Assembly: GCA_964020085.1 (NCBI GenBank)
Contig: OZ026595.1
Coordinates: 21,959,153-22,023,152 of the forward strand
From: Micromussa lordhowensis
Lineage: Eukaryota > Cnidaria > Anthozoa > Scleractinia > Lobophylliidae
Direction of reading: 5' to 3'
Length of the DNA stretch: 64,000 nt
Positions 1 to 12,700 of the stretch are shown piece after piece; the stretch's first letter is position 1; every line of letters begins with the position of its first letter. The position numbers were made by a program, and so were the translations under genes. Below the pieces are notes generated by a model. It had not been told where the DNA came from. It worked only from the letters and a program-made list of their open reading frames with translations, and did no database searches.

Positions 1-485
1 CCGGGCAATCACTGTGGGTTTTACTTTCCCTCTGCACGTGCTACACCCTGAGCTCGCTGCGAATTCCCTTTCTTTTACCGCGCATCAGGGAAACGGAATA
101 GTTCAGAAATATTCAAAGCCTTACTATAAGATAACAATTAGTGAGTGTCATTTTTTAGAGTCTCCTTGTGTTCTTTCCCCTGAGTTTCCGTTCCATTCCC
201 CCTCGCGATCCTCCATGGCTTCTGGGTGGGTTCCCGTCTAAGAAACCGAGTCAGTGTGTCTCAATGCAGGATATGTATGTAGCACTCTGGTATATTCTTT
301 TGGGAAAGAAATCTGAAATGGTTGAAAATGCATCTGGAAGATCCATGTTAAGAAGTAGTTGTTATCAAAAAAGTTTTTAATAACACTCTGAATTAGTTAT
401 ATTACACTCATTGTTATTATCCCCAACTGTAAACTATTTATCCCTACACCTCAGTCTGAGGTCAGTTTTTCCATTTCCATCACAG

Positions 486-545
486 GTTGCAGCACATCAA
501 AATATATTCAAAGGATTTAAAAATGAAGGACCAAATCCACTTCAG
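486..545 (+). CDS. Possible internal coding exon of a + strand gene entering from the left
   Basis: A 60-nt segment is bounded by a strong acceptor (pyrimidine-rich tttccatttccatcacag) and a donor-like CTTCAG|GTCAGA. It is open in phase 0 for 20 codons (VAAHQNIF...GPNPLQ). The next acceptor-like site on the same strand (ttttcag, ending at 668) continues phase 0 as NLKSRI followed by TAA, so this could be the penultimate exon of a gene whose body lies left of the window. I recognise no family. Being open over 60 nt is weak evidence, so the call rests mainly on the two splice sites and the phase match. Confidence 0.35.
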
Positions 546-668
546 GTCAGAATAAATGTTGAAGTATTTAGACTGTCAGTTATGAAACAAGGTATGAAAA
601 ATTAAGGTTTTAAGTTATTTTTTAATGGAGTTTCAAATTTTTCAAGTAATACAAAAGGTTTTCAGAAT

Positions 669-1810
669 TTAAAAAGTCGTATCTAAATGCAAATTTATTG
701 AGACACGCCGCGACGTTTTCATCAGTGATTGGTTCCAGTCGTTAATCCATATTCATCAAAACTTGTGGAATGTGCCGGTCAAACCAAACAGTTCGTGGAT
801 GTGTCAAGACGTGGATTTCTGGCTCTTCATGGTGATGTCTGTCCTGGGTTCCTTCCCTGAAGAAGAAGACGACAAAGGAACATTGAAACTGTGAGAATAA
901 TGGTGAGTGTATATTTGTAAACGTTATGTTTGCTCTTCCACCTAACGAAACAATGTTCACACCGCTAAAGTTTTCACATTCGCTTGCAATTTATTTACTT
1001 GCACTACAAAACGCTACGTTGATAAACTAAGAAACTGCTGGGTTCTGGCTAAAAACTCAACAAAAGATAAAGATATTCATTGCGTACACGTTTAGCCAAA
1101 TTCGTTCTATATGTCTTGGTCTTGTTATTCTGTACGTGCTGAGCGAGTAAACGTTGAAAACCGTTACCACGTGCAGCCGGGTCGTGGAGGATTTGGCTTC
1201 AGTGCATGTCGGACATAAATTTGAACTGGAGAAAATTATCCTAAAGAAGTTCTTTAACACTGGTACTAAACTATAGCTATAAATCCAGCCATAACGTTAA
1301 TCTTTCCCTTGCTCATTTTAGGGAGAAGAAAATGGAAGAACAGAGTAAGACAATGGATCATTAGTAATCTCTGGAAATAAAATGGTGAGTGTACATTTCT
1401 GCATTATTTTGTTTTCCTTCACCTAATGGTACACTCATTCTTTTCGGCATTTACTATATTCCCCTCGCAATTGCAATCCAGAAAATGTGGTTTTACGACG
1501 GAAAATTTTATAACGAGTTAAGGAATAACTCCCTCTAAAGAGATTTGTAGAAGACCAGACTAAACCAATGTGGAACAGATTTTCAAACTTGCTTCCTTCC
1601 TCGAAATCGCCCATATCATATTGTAAAAATCTTTTATACTAAAGAGTAAGGGTTGTTGCTTTGTATGCTGAATGTTTTAAAGTTCTCTTGTCCTAACGTA
1701 AGGTTTCTTTGTCTCTCTCATCTTAGGAAGAAATCTCCCAACAAAGAAGGGATGGAATTCATAAAGGATCTGTGGATTAATATTGAAACAACAAAGCTAA
1801 GGATTTGAAT
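669..1810 (+). other. Possible terminal exon and repeated spliced 3' UTR-like segments
   Basis: After the acceptor at 668 a short open stretch ends in TAA near 687. Downstream are segments that each end in ATG|GTGAGTG, a strong donor: one at about 903, one at about 1383. Each is followed by similar intron starts (TATTT...CTTCCACCTAACG and CATTT...CTTCACCTAATGG). The 1383 segment begins after a good acceptor (ctcattttag at about 1320), and a third segment begins after atcttag at about 1726. This looks like duplicated exon-plus-intron units, perhaps spliced 3' UTR. A 65-codon open stretch at 690-893 overlaps the first unit and ends in TGA; I cannot name it. Confidence 0.25.
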
Positions 1811-2410
1811 ACATATTTAATTTTCGTTTAAAGTGGTGGCAATATCATTGAAATCGTTCTCTCGGTTTCCTTTTTGTTTTTGTTTTTTGGTTTTTGCTCT
1901 TGAACATTTTCTAGTTTGTCGTCGTGTTTTTTTACTTCAATGACTAGTGACGTTTTCACTCATTCGTCGATCGCTGGAAATTATAATCGTTTATTCAAAT
2001 ATACTTGCCATCATTTTTCTCGAAAGGATTCTGGAATTATACTTTGTAGCGGTTCTACCAATATAATTAAAATCGTTTAATCTAATATTGTATGGGAGGG
2101 GGATCATTGATTGGCTAACTAAACATCATCGTTTCTTTGATTGGAAATTTAATTGTCGGAAATCGGTGCTCATTGCAAATTATTTTCATACCGCTCTGTA
2201 TTTTTCCGGAATCTTAAATTTCTTTTTCGAACTGTTTGCTGGTGGTTAAATAACGTGGATCTTTAGGTACACGAGTTACGTTTTGTGATCGGAGTAGTTG
2301 CTGATTTGATTTGACTCTCGGTGGTTTTTGTAATTAGAAAATTGGGTTTTAAGGGGGAGGGTAACGGGATAGTCATTTTAAGCTCCACCTTTCGATAGGT
2401 TCGAGTTCGT

Positions 2411-2759
2411 TTAACCATCAGCAGTTTCAGTCGGTTTACTGTAACTTGTAATAACTGTTTGAAGGGCCCTCCATAAATCACGCATTTCTTTAAAAAGCAT
2501 TTTTGAAATTCGCGGTCGGCTGAGGACCCATTTTTGTGGGATTTCCTCTTTTCCTTGACTTGGCTTGTTCAATCCCACAAGAAAGTTTGTTCGAGTCCTG
2601 CACATTGAATGGAGAACCCTTCTATCTTTGTATTCGAACTTAAAGTCTTCAAAATCAATATCTGGTTCACACTTGTTGTTACGCCAAAGAAAAAGAGCAG
2701 ACTTCTGATTAAGAAAATCGGTTCTGAATATGAATTGTCTTAATTTGCCACCAAATTCT
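2411..2759 (-). CDS. Unidentified possible terminal coding exon
   Basis: On the minus strand a pyrimidine-rich acceptor (ttcttttaacattgttcag) is followed by about 115 open codons ending in a stop at 2411-2413. The composition is normal for a soluble protein, with mixed charges, aromatics and tryptophans, and not like the translated AT-rich background nearby. No domain is recognised. It could be the last exon of a minus-strand gene, or a retained fragment of an old element. No upstream partner exon was identified, because the region to the right is the tandem array. Confidence 0.3.
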
Positions 2760-4532
2760 CTGAACAATGTTAAAAGAAATGTATTGAATCCAGTGATTAG
2801 AATTTATATTTTGAGCTTGCACCTGAAACAGTTAAGGATTACGGACAACAGACCAAAATAGAAAACGTTTAAGTGAAAAATTTTATCGAATTTAGAATTG
2901 AAAGTCGATTTCATCTAATACCTACATGTATACTAATCGATGACATTTTACCTCTAAATAAAAAAAAAAGACGTCTTCAGTTTTTCTCAAAGATTGTTTT
3001 GGATCATTTTGTCTTGATAATCTCTCCGATGGAACTATTTTAAATTTATTTCTCAATATTTTAAGAAATAACACAACGTTTTTGAAATACATGTTTCAAC
3101 AGAAAGTTACGAGTTGAATATATAGTGTGAACAATATGCTAATAGACTCTAGAACGAAACATGACTATATGTAAAATTTATATCTCAATTCTTTCAGTTC
3201 CAGAGAGTGAATTTTTGTAGAGGAATATGACACATTTTACGTGCTTTAAGTCTCGAAAATTTTGCGTTTGTGCCGTTTGGAATTAAACATGACAATTTTC
3301 CGCCAGCTAGCAAGAGTGATAAAAAAGTAATAAACTAAGAGATATTCATTGATGTATAAATCGTGTTTCGTGGAATTCGTAGAACTAATTTGAATGCGCG
3401 ATGTTTTTTTCATATAACGTTACTTGTACAAACTTCATTGTCTGACTTCGTAATTTTTCATCTCACAGACAGTGGGCAAACAATGGATGACACTTTTTCT
3501 CCAAAACGATGTCTTCAGTTTTTCTCAAGATTGTTTTAGTTCATTTGTGTCTAATAACCTCTTTTGTAACACGTGGATATTTACTTCCATAGAATTTGGC
3601 CTTGAGATTATTTCAATTATTTTTTCTGACAGTGAATCATTGTAGATAAATATGACCCAGTTTACACACGACTTTTTTTAAGTCTCGAACTAAACATGAC
3701 GATTCCCCGCCAGTGAGCAAAAATAATAAACTTGGCGATATTCATTGATGTATCGTCAAATTCGCAAAACTAATTTTAAAAGCGATGTCTTCTTCAAATA
3801 TTTTGTCCAAAAACAACGTTAACGTTGTCCGTTCTCATTGTCTTGTTTATCATATCTTTGACTTTCTAATTTTATTTCTGAATATCAAAATTAAGACAGT
3901 GGGTATGCAATCAATGAGATCAGTTTTTCCCAGATTGTTTTGTGGATCATTTTGTGTCTAAAATAATCTCTTTTGTTGGACGCGGATGCTTTCTTCGACG
4001 GAATATTGCCCTTCAAATTATTTCAGTTCTTTTCCAGACAGTAATTCGTTGGAGATAAGTGGGAGACATTTTTAAGTCTCGAAAATTTTGCGCCGATTGG
4101 AATTAAACAACGATTCTCCACTAGTAAGCAAGAATGATAATAAAGTAATAAACTAAGAGACTTCATTGATGTACAAATCATCATCAAATCAAATTTGCAG
4201 AACTAATTTTGAATGCGATGTTTTGAAATATTAAATGGTCCAAAACAACGTTGACTGCAGAAAACGCATTATCTGGTTTATATCTTTACTTCTGAATATC
4301 CAAATTAAGGTAGTTTGTAAGCAATGGATGACATTTTTCCTCTGATTACTTCACATCATTTTGTGCCTAAAATCACCTCTTTTGTAGAACGCGGATAAGT
4401 GTTTTCTTCGATGGAATATTGGCCTTGAGATTATGTCAATTCTTTTCCAGACTTTTCATGTTTTAATTCTGAAACTGGAATAAAACATAACCATTCTCCG
4501 CCAGCTGGGAAAAATGATAGTTATGCGATTTA

Positions 4533-4651
4533 TGAGGTTTATGCCATTCACTCGACATAATTATAATGTAAATCTCGGAAGACTCGATGCTCATATGAAT
4601 TATCATAAAATCCGTTCAGTTTAATTTCTTGAAAAAGTGCTGATAAAAAGC
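4533..4651. repeat. Dispersed repeat, copy 1 (partner at 8,831-8,911)
   Basis: The segment 'tttatgccattcact...atgctcatatgaattatcat', continuing through 'ccgttcagtttaatttcttg' to 'aaaaagtgctgataa', recurs almost identically at 8831-8911. The right copy lacks about 28 nt after 'cattcactc'. The left copy interrupts the tandem array. This is either a small dispersed element or a local duplication between the array and its right flank. Confidence 0.7.
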
Positions 4652-5074
4652 AAAAATGATAAACTTGGCGATATTCACTGATGTATCGTCGAAATCGCAG
4701 AACTAATTTTAAAAGAGATGTCTTTTTCAAATATTTTGTCCAAAAACAACGTTAACGTTGTCCGTTCTCATTGTCTTGTTTATATCTTTGACTTTCTAAT
4801 TTTACTTCTGAATATCAAAATTGCGACAGTGGGTATGCAATCAATGACATCAGTTTTTCCCAGATTGTTTATGGATCATTTTGTGTCTAAAATAACCTCT
4901 TTTGTTGGACGCGGGTGCTTTCTTCGACGGAATATTGGCCTTCAAATTATTTCAATTGTTTTCCAGACAGTGATTCGATAAATGGGAGACATTTTTAAGT
5001 CTCGAAAATTTTGCGCCGTTTGGAATTATACGATTCTCCACTAGTAAGCAAGAATGATAATAAAGTAATAAACT

Positions 5075-5320
5075 AAGTTATATATCAAACACGAGCGACA
5101 GTGTTTCATCGGGATATCCAAACACCGAGAAGAGAGTTGACGAAATTCGAGGTGTTTGGATAGCCGATGAAACACTGTCTCGAGTGTTTGATATACCTTC
5201 TCAATCGAAACAAAAACTAAGGAGAAAATCAAGAGGTAAAATCGTCAAAATCTACGCTAATTAAGACCTTCACGGTTGTGATTTTCTTTGTTTTAGCTTT
5301 TATTAATGAGTTTGAGAAGA
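5075..5320. mobile_element. Palindromic MITE, copy 1 (second copy at 44,035-44,250)
   Basis: Arms 'tatcaaacacgagcgacagtg' to 'ccaaacacc' and the reverse 'ggtgtttggatagccgatg' to 'cgagtgtttgatat' form a long imperfect palindrome at about 5082-5200. It is followed by a tail ending 'cttcacggttgtgattttctttg...aatgagtttgagaag'. The same palindrome and tail occur in reverse orientation at 44,035-44,250. Two copies in unrelated contexts (inside a tandem array and inside an intron) support mobility. No transposase is encoded, so it is non-autonomous. The superfamily is unknown because no clear target duplication was found. Confidence 0.65.
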
Positions 5321-5829
5321 GATACTCATTGATGTACAAATCATCATCAAATCAAATTTGCAGAACTAATTTTGAATGCGATGTTTTGAAATATTAAATT
5401 GTCCAAAACAACGTTGACTGCAGAAAACGCATTGTCAAGTTTGCATCCTCAATATCCAAATTAAGGTAGTTTGTAAGCAATGGATGACATTTTTCCTCTG
5501 ATTATTTCACATCATTTTGTGCCTAAAACCACCTCTTCTGTAGAACTGACGCGGATAAGTGTTTTCTTCGATAGAATATTGGCCTTGAGATTATCCGCTC
5601 AATTCTTCAGTTTCCAGACAGTGAATCGTTGTAGATAAATATGGCAGATTTTTTATGTTTTAATTCTGAAACTGGAATTCTCCGCCAGCTAGGAAGAATG
5701 ATAAAAAAGTATCGACAAAGAGATTGATTGATGTATCGTCAAATTCCCATGTTTTTTCAAATACTTTTTATACAAAACAACGTCGACGTTGTCTTGTTTA
5801 TATCTTTCACTTCTGAATATCCAAATGAA

Positions 5830-6960
5830 GACAGTGGGTAAACAATTTGTCAATCAAATACACGTATTTATTTTTTTCTATCTCGTTTTAAAACAGATAA
5901 TTTTCTCTACTTTTGGACAGTGAATCCTTAACGTTTTTGAGCAACTCATTTGAAGCGCTGTTCAGGGATGACGACAATCGTGTAACAATTTTTTGTCTCG
6001 GTGATGTGCAATCAAATTCTCTTTACTGACGTTAAAAACTTCATGTTTATGGATATCCGTTTGGAGAATTAATATTTTCAAACATTTGTGCGAACGATTC
6101 TATCGCACTATTTAACAAGATGATGACAACTTGAAGCAATCTGAATCAAAGAGCATAGTTCGGCTGTGACGTTTTAGTTTTTTGAAATATTGCAAAATTC
6201 TTTTTCACAGATATCAGGATTTTTCGCGATTGAAGCTTTTCGACCTCCAAGCAATATTTCTCAGTTAATTGTAAATAGCTCAGCAGCGTTAAGTTGAATA
6301 AAAAAATTCATTTTCAAATTTGTTCTGTAGATTTACAATTTAGTCTTATCTGTTGTCCGTTAAATTCCTTTACTCATTTATTTCGAAACTGGACATTTGT
6401 GTTCGCTGTTTTGGATAAACATCTTTTGTGTGACCAGATATTGATTTTGTGGTTTGTTTTCCTTTTGATCTTTACAAGAGAACGGAGCAATATATGTTAT
6501 CAGAACAGAAAATAAAGTTGTTTCTAAATTGGAAATGGTTTACAGTTGACTGAAACTGGGTAAAATTGAGGGGGAATGATTTGATTTCAATCGAGAACGG
6601 TCGTCTTGCTCCTATGTAACAGATCAAAAGTTGTTAAACAGACGAAGAGATGAAATGGCAAGCTACAAACGGTTGTAAATCAAAATCTTGCGGAAGTCAA
6701 ATTAAATATTTGGATAAAGAACATTTTACTATCGGACGGACTTCTAAAACTTACCGATTCGGAGTGAACTTATTTTTCGGTTTACTTTTTGAACTTGTTT
6801 TGTGGCTTGTCATTTCACCTTTTATTTTTTTTGAGAAACTATTGTATCATCTCGCACAAAAAAAATATCGTTTGGATCGGTCAAAATTGAAAACTAATTG
6901 GCAAAGATTAATTACAAACGAAAACAAAATTTGTTAGGTTGAACAAAATCAAAGTTGCGA
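5830..6960. other. AT-rich stretch with two short open frames, no supported gene
   Basis: Two + strand open frames stand out: 6294-6515 (73 codons) and 6650-6937 (95 codons). The second predicts a hydrophobic stretch (FGLLFELVLWLVISPFIFF) that could span a membrane. Neither has a recognised family, a strong start context or paired splice sites, and AT-rich sequence readily gives Phe/Leu-rich open frames. I treat both as unsupported. Confidence 0.2.
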
Positions 6961-7680
6961 GATGGTGCAATAGCTTTTGGCGGGAATTTTTTGAGTGTTA
7001 CCCTTGAGAAACTTTTTGCGGTCAAAAAAATCTGAAGGGTAACCCTTAAGAAATTTTTCTGGAAAAAGTTGCCAGGGGAAACGCTGTGCAAATTTGTTCA
7101 GATTTTCCCGCCAAAAGTCTTAGTATATAGAGGGCACATTTTTTCGTAACACCTTTTAATTAAAGGAAGTGATTTTTACTTAATTAATTAACTAGTTATT
7201 GCAAAGCAAGCAAGACAATAAAGATGAAATTAAATACTACAAGAGGTGGTTTTCATTTAATTGACTATTTTTATTGTAAGAAAAATAAAGACTACAACAA
7301 AGAGAAGTAAATTGGACTAGTTTGGAGTTTATTTACTAGTATTCACACTTCCATAAAGATTACAACAAAATGAAAAGGCCAGTGAGTTGAGTTTATTTGC
7401 TAGTATTTACACTTCAATAATCAACAAAATTTAAAGGTTAGTTCCAGAAATATTTTTTGAAAAAAAAAAAAAAAAAAATGGCGCATGCGTATTTAGAAGC
7501 GCCCGTATTTTTCTAAGTCTTTTGGCGGGAAAATTGAAAAAATTTCAGCAGAGGTTACTTACAGAAACAAATTTTTTGAAAAAAATTGGCGCATGCGTAT
7601 TTAGAAGCGCCCGTATTTTGTAAAGTCTTTTGGCGGGAAAATTGAAAAAATTTAAACAGATGTTACCATCTTGAAAATAT
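6960..7680. repeat. Cluster of short tandem duplications (GGCGGGAA / GGCGCATGCG units)
   Basis: Two units of about 110 bp at roughly 7446-7560 and 7560-7670 share 'ggcgcatgcgtatttagaag', 'cgcccgtatttt' and 'cttttggcgggaaaattgaa'. A related 'cttttggcggga' lies near 6975 and its reverse complement 'cccgccaaaagtc' near 7112, so the cluster also holds inverted copies. Upstream at 7322-7440 a ~65-bp unit ('gagtttatttactagtattcacacttc') is duplicated in tandem. All are non-coding. Confidence 0.7.
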
Positions 7681-7689
7681 CAGAAACGA

Positions 7690-8519
7690 CAAGATTAACA
7701 ACACTTGCGAAAACTAGACAGCCTGAAAACTTCGTGAATTTTCTTTAACACGTGAAACAGACACAAGACAATTGGGTTGTCAGCATTATATTTTGTTTCA
7801 CGGTCGTTTTGAAATCACTAATTTGACTTGAGCACCTAAGAAACTCTTGCAAAAAATCATAAATATTCTACCTTAAATTTAAAACACAGTCCACTGAAGC
7901 AACAGCAACTTGAGCTTGTCTGCTTTACTTTTTCACCCTGAAAAAAAAAATAGATAAGAAATAAAATGAACCATGATTACGTCAACTTTGTCAGCCGAGT
8001 TTGGATTTTCGCGTTTATGCTACGGACATTGTGATATAAACAACAAGTATAAAAGCGGACAAGCCATTTGCAAGACTACGTGTAAGTTAGTTGACAATCA
8101 ACAGCAGCAGTGACACGAAAATTCTTGTTATAAAAGTACACAGCATCGCTTAAAGTAGCATTTCTATACCTACATGTATCCCCTTCTATTTATTGTAGTT
8201 TGGAGTTTTCGCGAAAGACTTGCAAGATAGACCGCTCCAAATTTCACTTACTTATGTTCGCAGCAAAACCTTTATTTAAATTTGCATTTACGAAGACTCG
8301 TGAAATAAAACTCGTTGGGTAGCTACAAACGTTTGTAAAGGGTTATTGCTAAACACAAACCTTGTAGGAACATTTGCAAGCTTCCACGCAAACAATTCAA
8401 ATCTATCCTGTTCAATGTATTGTTGAAGCAAACCACCATTCCATTGTCATGCTTAAAAAAACTTTTATAAAATCTGTCTTCTGAATAAAGCTTTTAATTG
8501 ACGTTTTTGCAGACTGATT

Positions 8520-8557
<38 letters not shown>

Positions 8558-9411
8558 TAATAAACAGTCATACAGTCATGCACTAATTGCACTGCTTTGG
8601 CTATTTTCATTGTTTTTTGGCCCATTCTGCAGTGACAAATTTGACAACAAAAGTGTTTTGTCAAGTATGTGACAATTCAAATGAAAGCCTTTGAACATTT
8701 TCTTATATCTAATGTCACGTTCAACACTCTGAACGATTGGTTTTTGTTTACACATTCAGAGCTTCAATTATGGTGCTCGTGAAATAATAAACGCATAAAT
8801 TTTGAAAAATAATGTCAATTTCCTTTTCTGAGATTTATGCCATTCACTCCATGCTCATATGAATTATCATAAAATCCGTTCAGTTTAATTTCTTGAAAAA
8901 GTGCTGATAAATCAAGACAAAATATCGTAACTGATATATTTTTGTTGCCTGCTGTAGCTTAAGAATGCCTTTAGTACAGATGTACAATAAAAAGAAATTC
9001 ATAATAAAGATTATGAATATATATGGAGAAAGGTTGTACCTGGTAGGAGGGTTATCCCCCCTCCCCTCCCCAAGCATATAAAAACTTTTGTACGTGCTGA
9101 TCAAGCCAAAAATTGTTCTTAATGGTGTCACACATGCTCTATATGCCCCCATCTCAGAGTAAAAGATAAAATGAACCCAAAAGCACTTGATTTTCAAGGT
9201 TACAGTGCAAAGCCTGCAAAGATTACAAAGCTTTTAACATGCACAGATGTTCCATGTAAAAACAAAACATTTACATGACTGCAAACAGTCAGTAAGTACC
9301 TAGTTGATCTTTTGTCAATGAAGACATTTTAATCTTGGCAATAACGTTTTATCATTTGACGAGTGTGCTTGTACAAGCAGTGTTGAAAGTTTACTTGTCT
9401 GAATCAAACTT
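7690..9411. other. Non-genic stretch with (AT)n microsatellite and dispersed repeat copy 2
   Basis: 8522-8555 is an uninterrupted (AT)n tract of about 17 units. 8831-8911 is the second copy of the repeat described at 4533-4651. 9050-9075 is a C-rich run (cccccctcccctcccc). No convincing exon with paired splice sites was found, and the short open frames are AT-rich background. Confidence 0.6.
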
Positions 9412-9416
9412 CTGTC

Positions 9417-9560
9417 TGTCGAGAAATGGAGTCTAGAACATGTATTCCTTGACTAGCTTCATTTAATCGTGTTGAGTTCTACTCAAGCGAAAATGATCAC
9501 AAGATGCAAAAAGGGCGCGCATGCCCATATATGGTCTGTCACTCTAGACATACTGTGACA
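9417..9560 (-). repeat. 3' LTR of the Ty3/gypsy element
   Basis: 144 bp, written on the + strand as TGTCGAGAAATGG through CATACTGTGACA, with TG...CA ends. It differs from the other LTR at only three bases: GAG/GGG near the start, GGGCG/GGGCA in the middle and GTGACA/GTAACA at the end. CTGTC lies immediately outside. Confidence 0.95.
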
Positions 9561-9573
9561 TCCCCCTCTTTTT
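9561..9573 (-). other. Polypurine tract of the Ty3/gypsy element
   Basis: The element-sense strand reads AAAAAGAGGGGGA and abuts the 3' LTR (TGTCACAG...), the usual position for the plus-strand primer. Confidence 0.85.
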
Positions 9574-9756
9574 GTTGATAAAAGAAGCCTAATTACATGC
9601 AAACAAATCGGTAGAAAGAATATGATAATCACTGTTAATTGAGTCAAACAAGTGTCTATCAAACGACAACAGGAACCCTAACAGTTTCATGGGTGTAGTA
9701 TGAACCCAAATGTCAATAAAGAAAAGTTTCATTTGCAAGTCTCTGTTTGTCTCTAT

Positions 9757-12700
9757 TCAGTCTTTGAACCGGGCAGGGACCTGGATGACACGCCCTGTCC
9801 TGGTAACCTGGCTCTTCGGTTGGAAGCAGGTCCTGGCTGCGAACGTACTTGCTGGTTGGAGGTCGACCTGGTTCTCGCTGCAAGGTGGATTTGAAGGTGA
9901 CTGTTCAGGTGTTGGCGTGCTGTCATTACCCTCTGCCAACGATGGAGGTCTGGTTGCACTGTCGTTGGTTATGTGTGTATCTTTGGGGTCAAGCACTGAA
10001 GCCACTGCACCCACAGGCGGAGAGGTATTGCCGTCTGAGGGAGTGATTTCACTCTGGCTTCTTGGTCTGAGATGCTCCCTAGTTCTCTGGTATATTTTCC
10101 CTTGAATGTCCACCGTGTAGGTCCGGGGGCGCTCTGTTGGCTGCGGCCTGTTCAGCACGACTGCTGGTTGCCAGATTCCCTTCAAGGCATTCCAGACAAA
10201 CACTGGTTCCCGGTTGTTGAGGGGCCTTTTGTCATTACCAGCCTTTCTGTCATAAAATACTGCCTGCTTTTCTTGTCGCCTCTGGTTGGCTTCTTGGTGA
10301 AGGTCACTATCTGGGTGTTTGGACTTCAGTGCGCTTCTGCTGCTTGGGATTGTTGTTTGGGGTTTACGTCCAAACAGTAACTCGTGGGGTGATGGGGTCT
10401 GGTCATCAAGTGGAGTCGTGCGGTATATCCATAAGGCTGTGTAAGGGCATTTGTTCTCCTCCAGTGCCTTTCTCAAGAGTGGTTTGCAGGTACCAACTGC
10501 TCTTTCTGCTAGGCTGTTTGCTTGATGGTGATACGGGGAACTACAGTGCAGTGTGATGCCACTTTGTTCACATTTTGATCTGAACCTTTCGCTTATGTAC
10601 TGAGATCCAAAGTCAGCGATGATAGTGGATGGTAGGCCATATTCTGCCAGGATGCTTGTGAAGTGGTTGCACACAGTATGGCTGGTCATGTCATTGAGGA
10701 GTCTTATCACCGGGAATTGCGAGTAGTAATCGACGACCATCAAATACTTCTTTCCATTGAATTCGAAGATGTAAGTGCCAAGTTTCTCCCATGGCCGGGT
10801 TGGGAGGTCTGGTTGCATAATGGGTTGTTTGGGTTGAGCTGGCTGGTGCTTATTACATAAGTCACAGTTCTTCACCATCTGCCTAATATCAGTGGAGATG
10901 CCAGGCCAAAACACTGATTCTCTAGCTCGAAGGATACATTTGTTCTCTCCCTGGTGTCCCAGGTGTATTGCTTGGAGGACCTGGTTTCTCATGGAGGCTG
11001 GTATGACAATTCTACTGCCTTTCAGTTCTAGGCCGTCCTCTAAGGTTAGGTCGCATCGGAAGTTCCAAAACTCCCACAGTTCTTGCGGGCATTGCTTTCT
11101 GTAGGGAGGCCAGCCGTTGAAGATGGTACTCTTCAGTAGACTTACATGTAATGTACGGTCCTGTTCTGTCGAGGACTTCACTGCCATTAGGTCAATAGGG
11201 GTGGATATAAAGTGGATGTTGCGCGGTGATGCAGAGTCTTCTTTCGCACGCTCATGTCCTGCTTTTCTGTGGCACACTCGCGACAGGGCATCAGCAACTG
11301 GAATGGATCTCCCTTGCTTGTACTGGACATGGACGTCAAATCGTAGGCATCTTAGGAGTAGCCTCTGCAACCTGCTTGGAGCCTCGTTGATGTTTTTCTT
11401 GAAGATTTGCTCCAAGGGGGAGTGGTCGGTTTCAACTGCCACGCTGCGACCGAGCAGGTAATACTCAAACTTTTCTAAGCCATACGTGACAGCCAAGCAC
11501 TCGCGCTCAATATTTGAATATCTAGATTCAGCTTCAGTGAGAGACCGAGATGCCATGGCAACAATGTGGTCGTTTCCTTGAGGGTCTAACTGTCTCAACC
11601 AGGCTCCAATACCTGTCTGGCTTGCGTCGCACTGAAGAATTGTGGGCGTGGTTGGGTCTGGGTCATAATAGGAGATGAGCTTGGACGAACAGAGTTCTTG
11701 CTTAATCTCATCGAGTGCCTGCTGATGGTGGGGCTCCCAGCTAAAGTGGACATGCTTCTTGGTTAGCTCTCTTAATGGTGATGTCAGGTCGGCTAGCTTT
11801 GTCGAAAAGCGGTTCAGGTAGGTCACCATGCCCAGGATGGTTTGGAGCTCTTTCATGTTTGATGGAGCCTTCATATTGCGAATCGCCTCAAGTTTCTCTT
11901 CTGCTGGTTGGATTCCATTCTCGGTCAGAACATGTCCAAAGAAATCTACTTGTGTCTGCTTGAATTGCAACTTTTCAGAGTTCAGGCTGACGTTGTGTTT
12001 GCGAGTGGCTTTGAGCATTTTGCAGAAGGCTTGGTCGTGCTCTGATTCGGTTGAACCACATACCACAATGTCATCGGCAATACCCATTACATTGGGGATG
12101 CCTTTGTATACCTCGTCAAGTTTGCGTTGGAAGATGTCCTGGGAGAGCTTGACTCCGAAGGGTAACCGTTTAAAACGGTATCGTCCAAATGGGGTATTGA
12201 ATGTGCATAGCAAGCTTGATTCATGGTCCAAAGCTACATGCCAATAACCTTTTTTGGTGTCGACAAAGGAGAAGAACTTCTTTCTATGTAGCTGTGGCAG
12301 GAGCTCGTCAATGGTACGGGTGTAATAGTGCTCTCGACGTAAATTCTTGTTGAGGTCCTTAGGGTCGAGGCAAAGCCTGATCTTCTTTTTGCCTTCTGGG
12401 GTTTCCTTGATGTTACTTACGATCGAGTTTACCCAGTCGGTTGGCTCCTCCACGGCAGTGATGATGTCGTCTGCGATCATTTTGTCAAGTTCCTCTTTGT
12501 ATAAAGGTAGTATGTGTACTGGAACAGTGCGCGGTGGATGAACGACTGGGACAGGGTCATCAATTAATTGAAAGTGGTATTCCTCTCCCGGGAAGCAGCC
12601 TAGCTTGTCAAAGCAATCTTGGTACTCTTCCAAAACAGTGGGCTTGGATAGCTGGCCATGTTGTGCCTCAGCTACTGTCCTGGTTGGAGGGATGGTATTA

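Larger units (their letters stand above)
2950..5830. repeat. Diverged tandem array, about six units of ~400-450 bp
   Basis: The same word order recurs: a 'gatgacattttt' start, 'ggatcattttgtgtctaa', 'tcttcgatggaatattggcc', 'ccagacagtgaatc', 'tctcgaaaattttgcg', 'ccgccagctagcaag', 'attcattgatgta', 'gaactaattttgaatgcg', 'caaaacaacgtt'. The 'cattgatgta' word falls near 3345, 3738, 4160, 4670, 5322 and 5720. Units near 3738 and 4670 match each other best, as do those near 4160 and 5322, so blocks of two or three units were duplicated together. The long 4670-5322 interval is explained by an inserted palindromic element. No conserved reading frame runs through the units, so the array appears non-coding. 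Confidence 0.75.

Noticed and set aside
4718..4981. + strand 87-codon open frame
   Set aside because: It lies within a unit of the tandem array, and the corresponding frame is not kept open in the other units.
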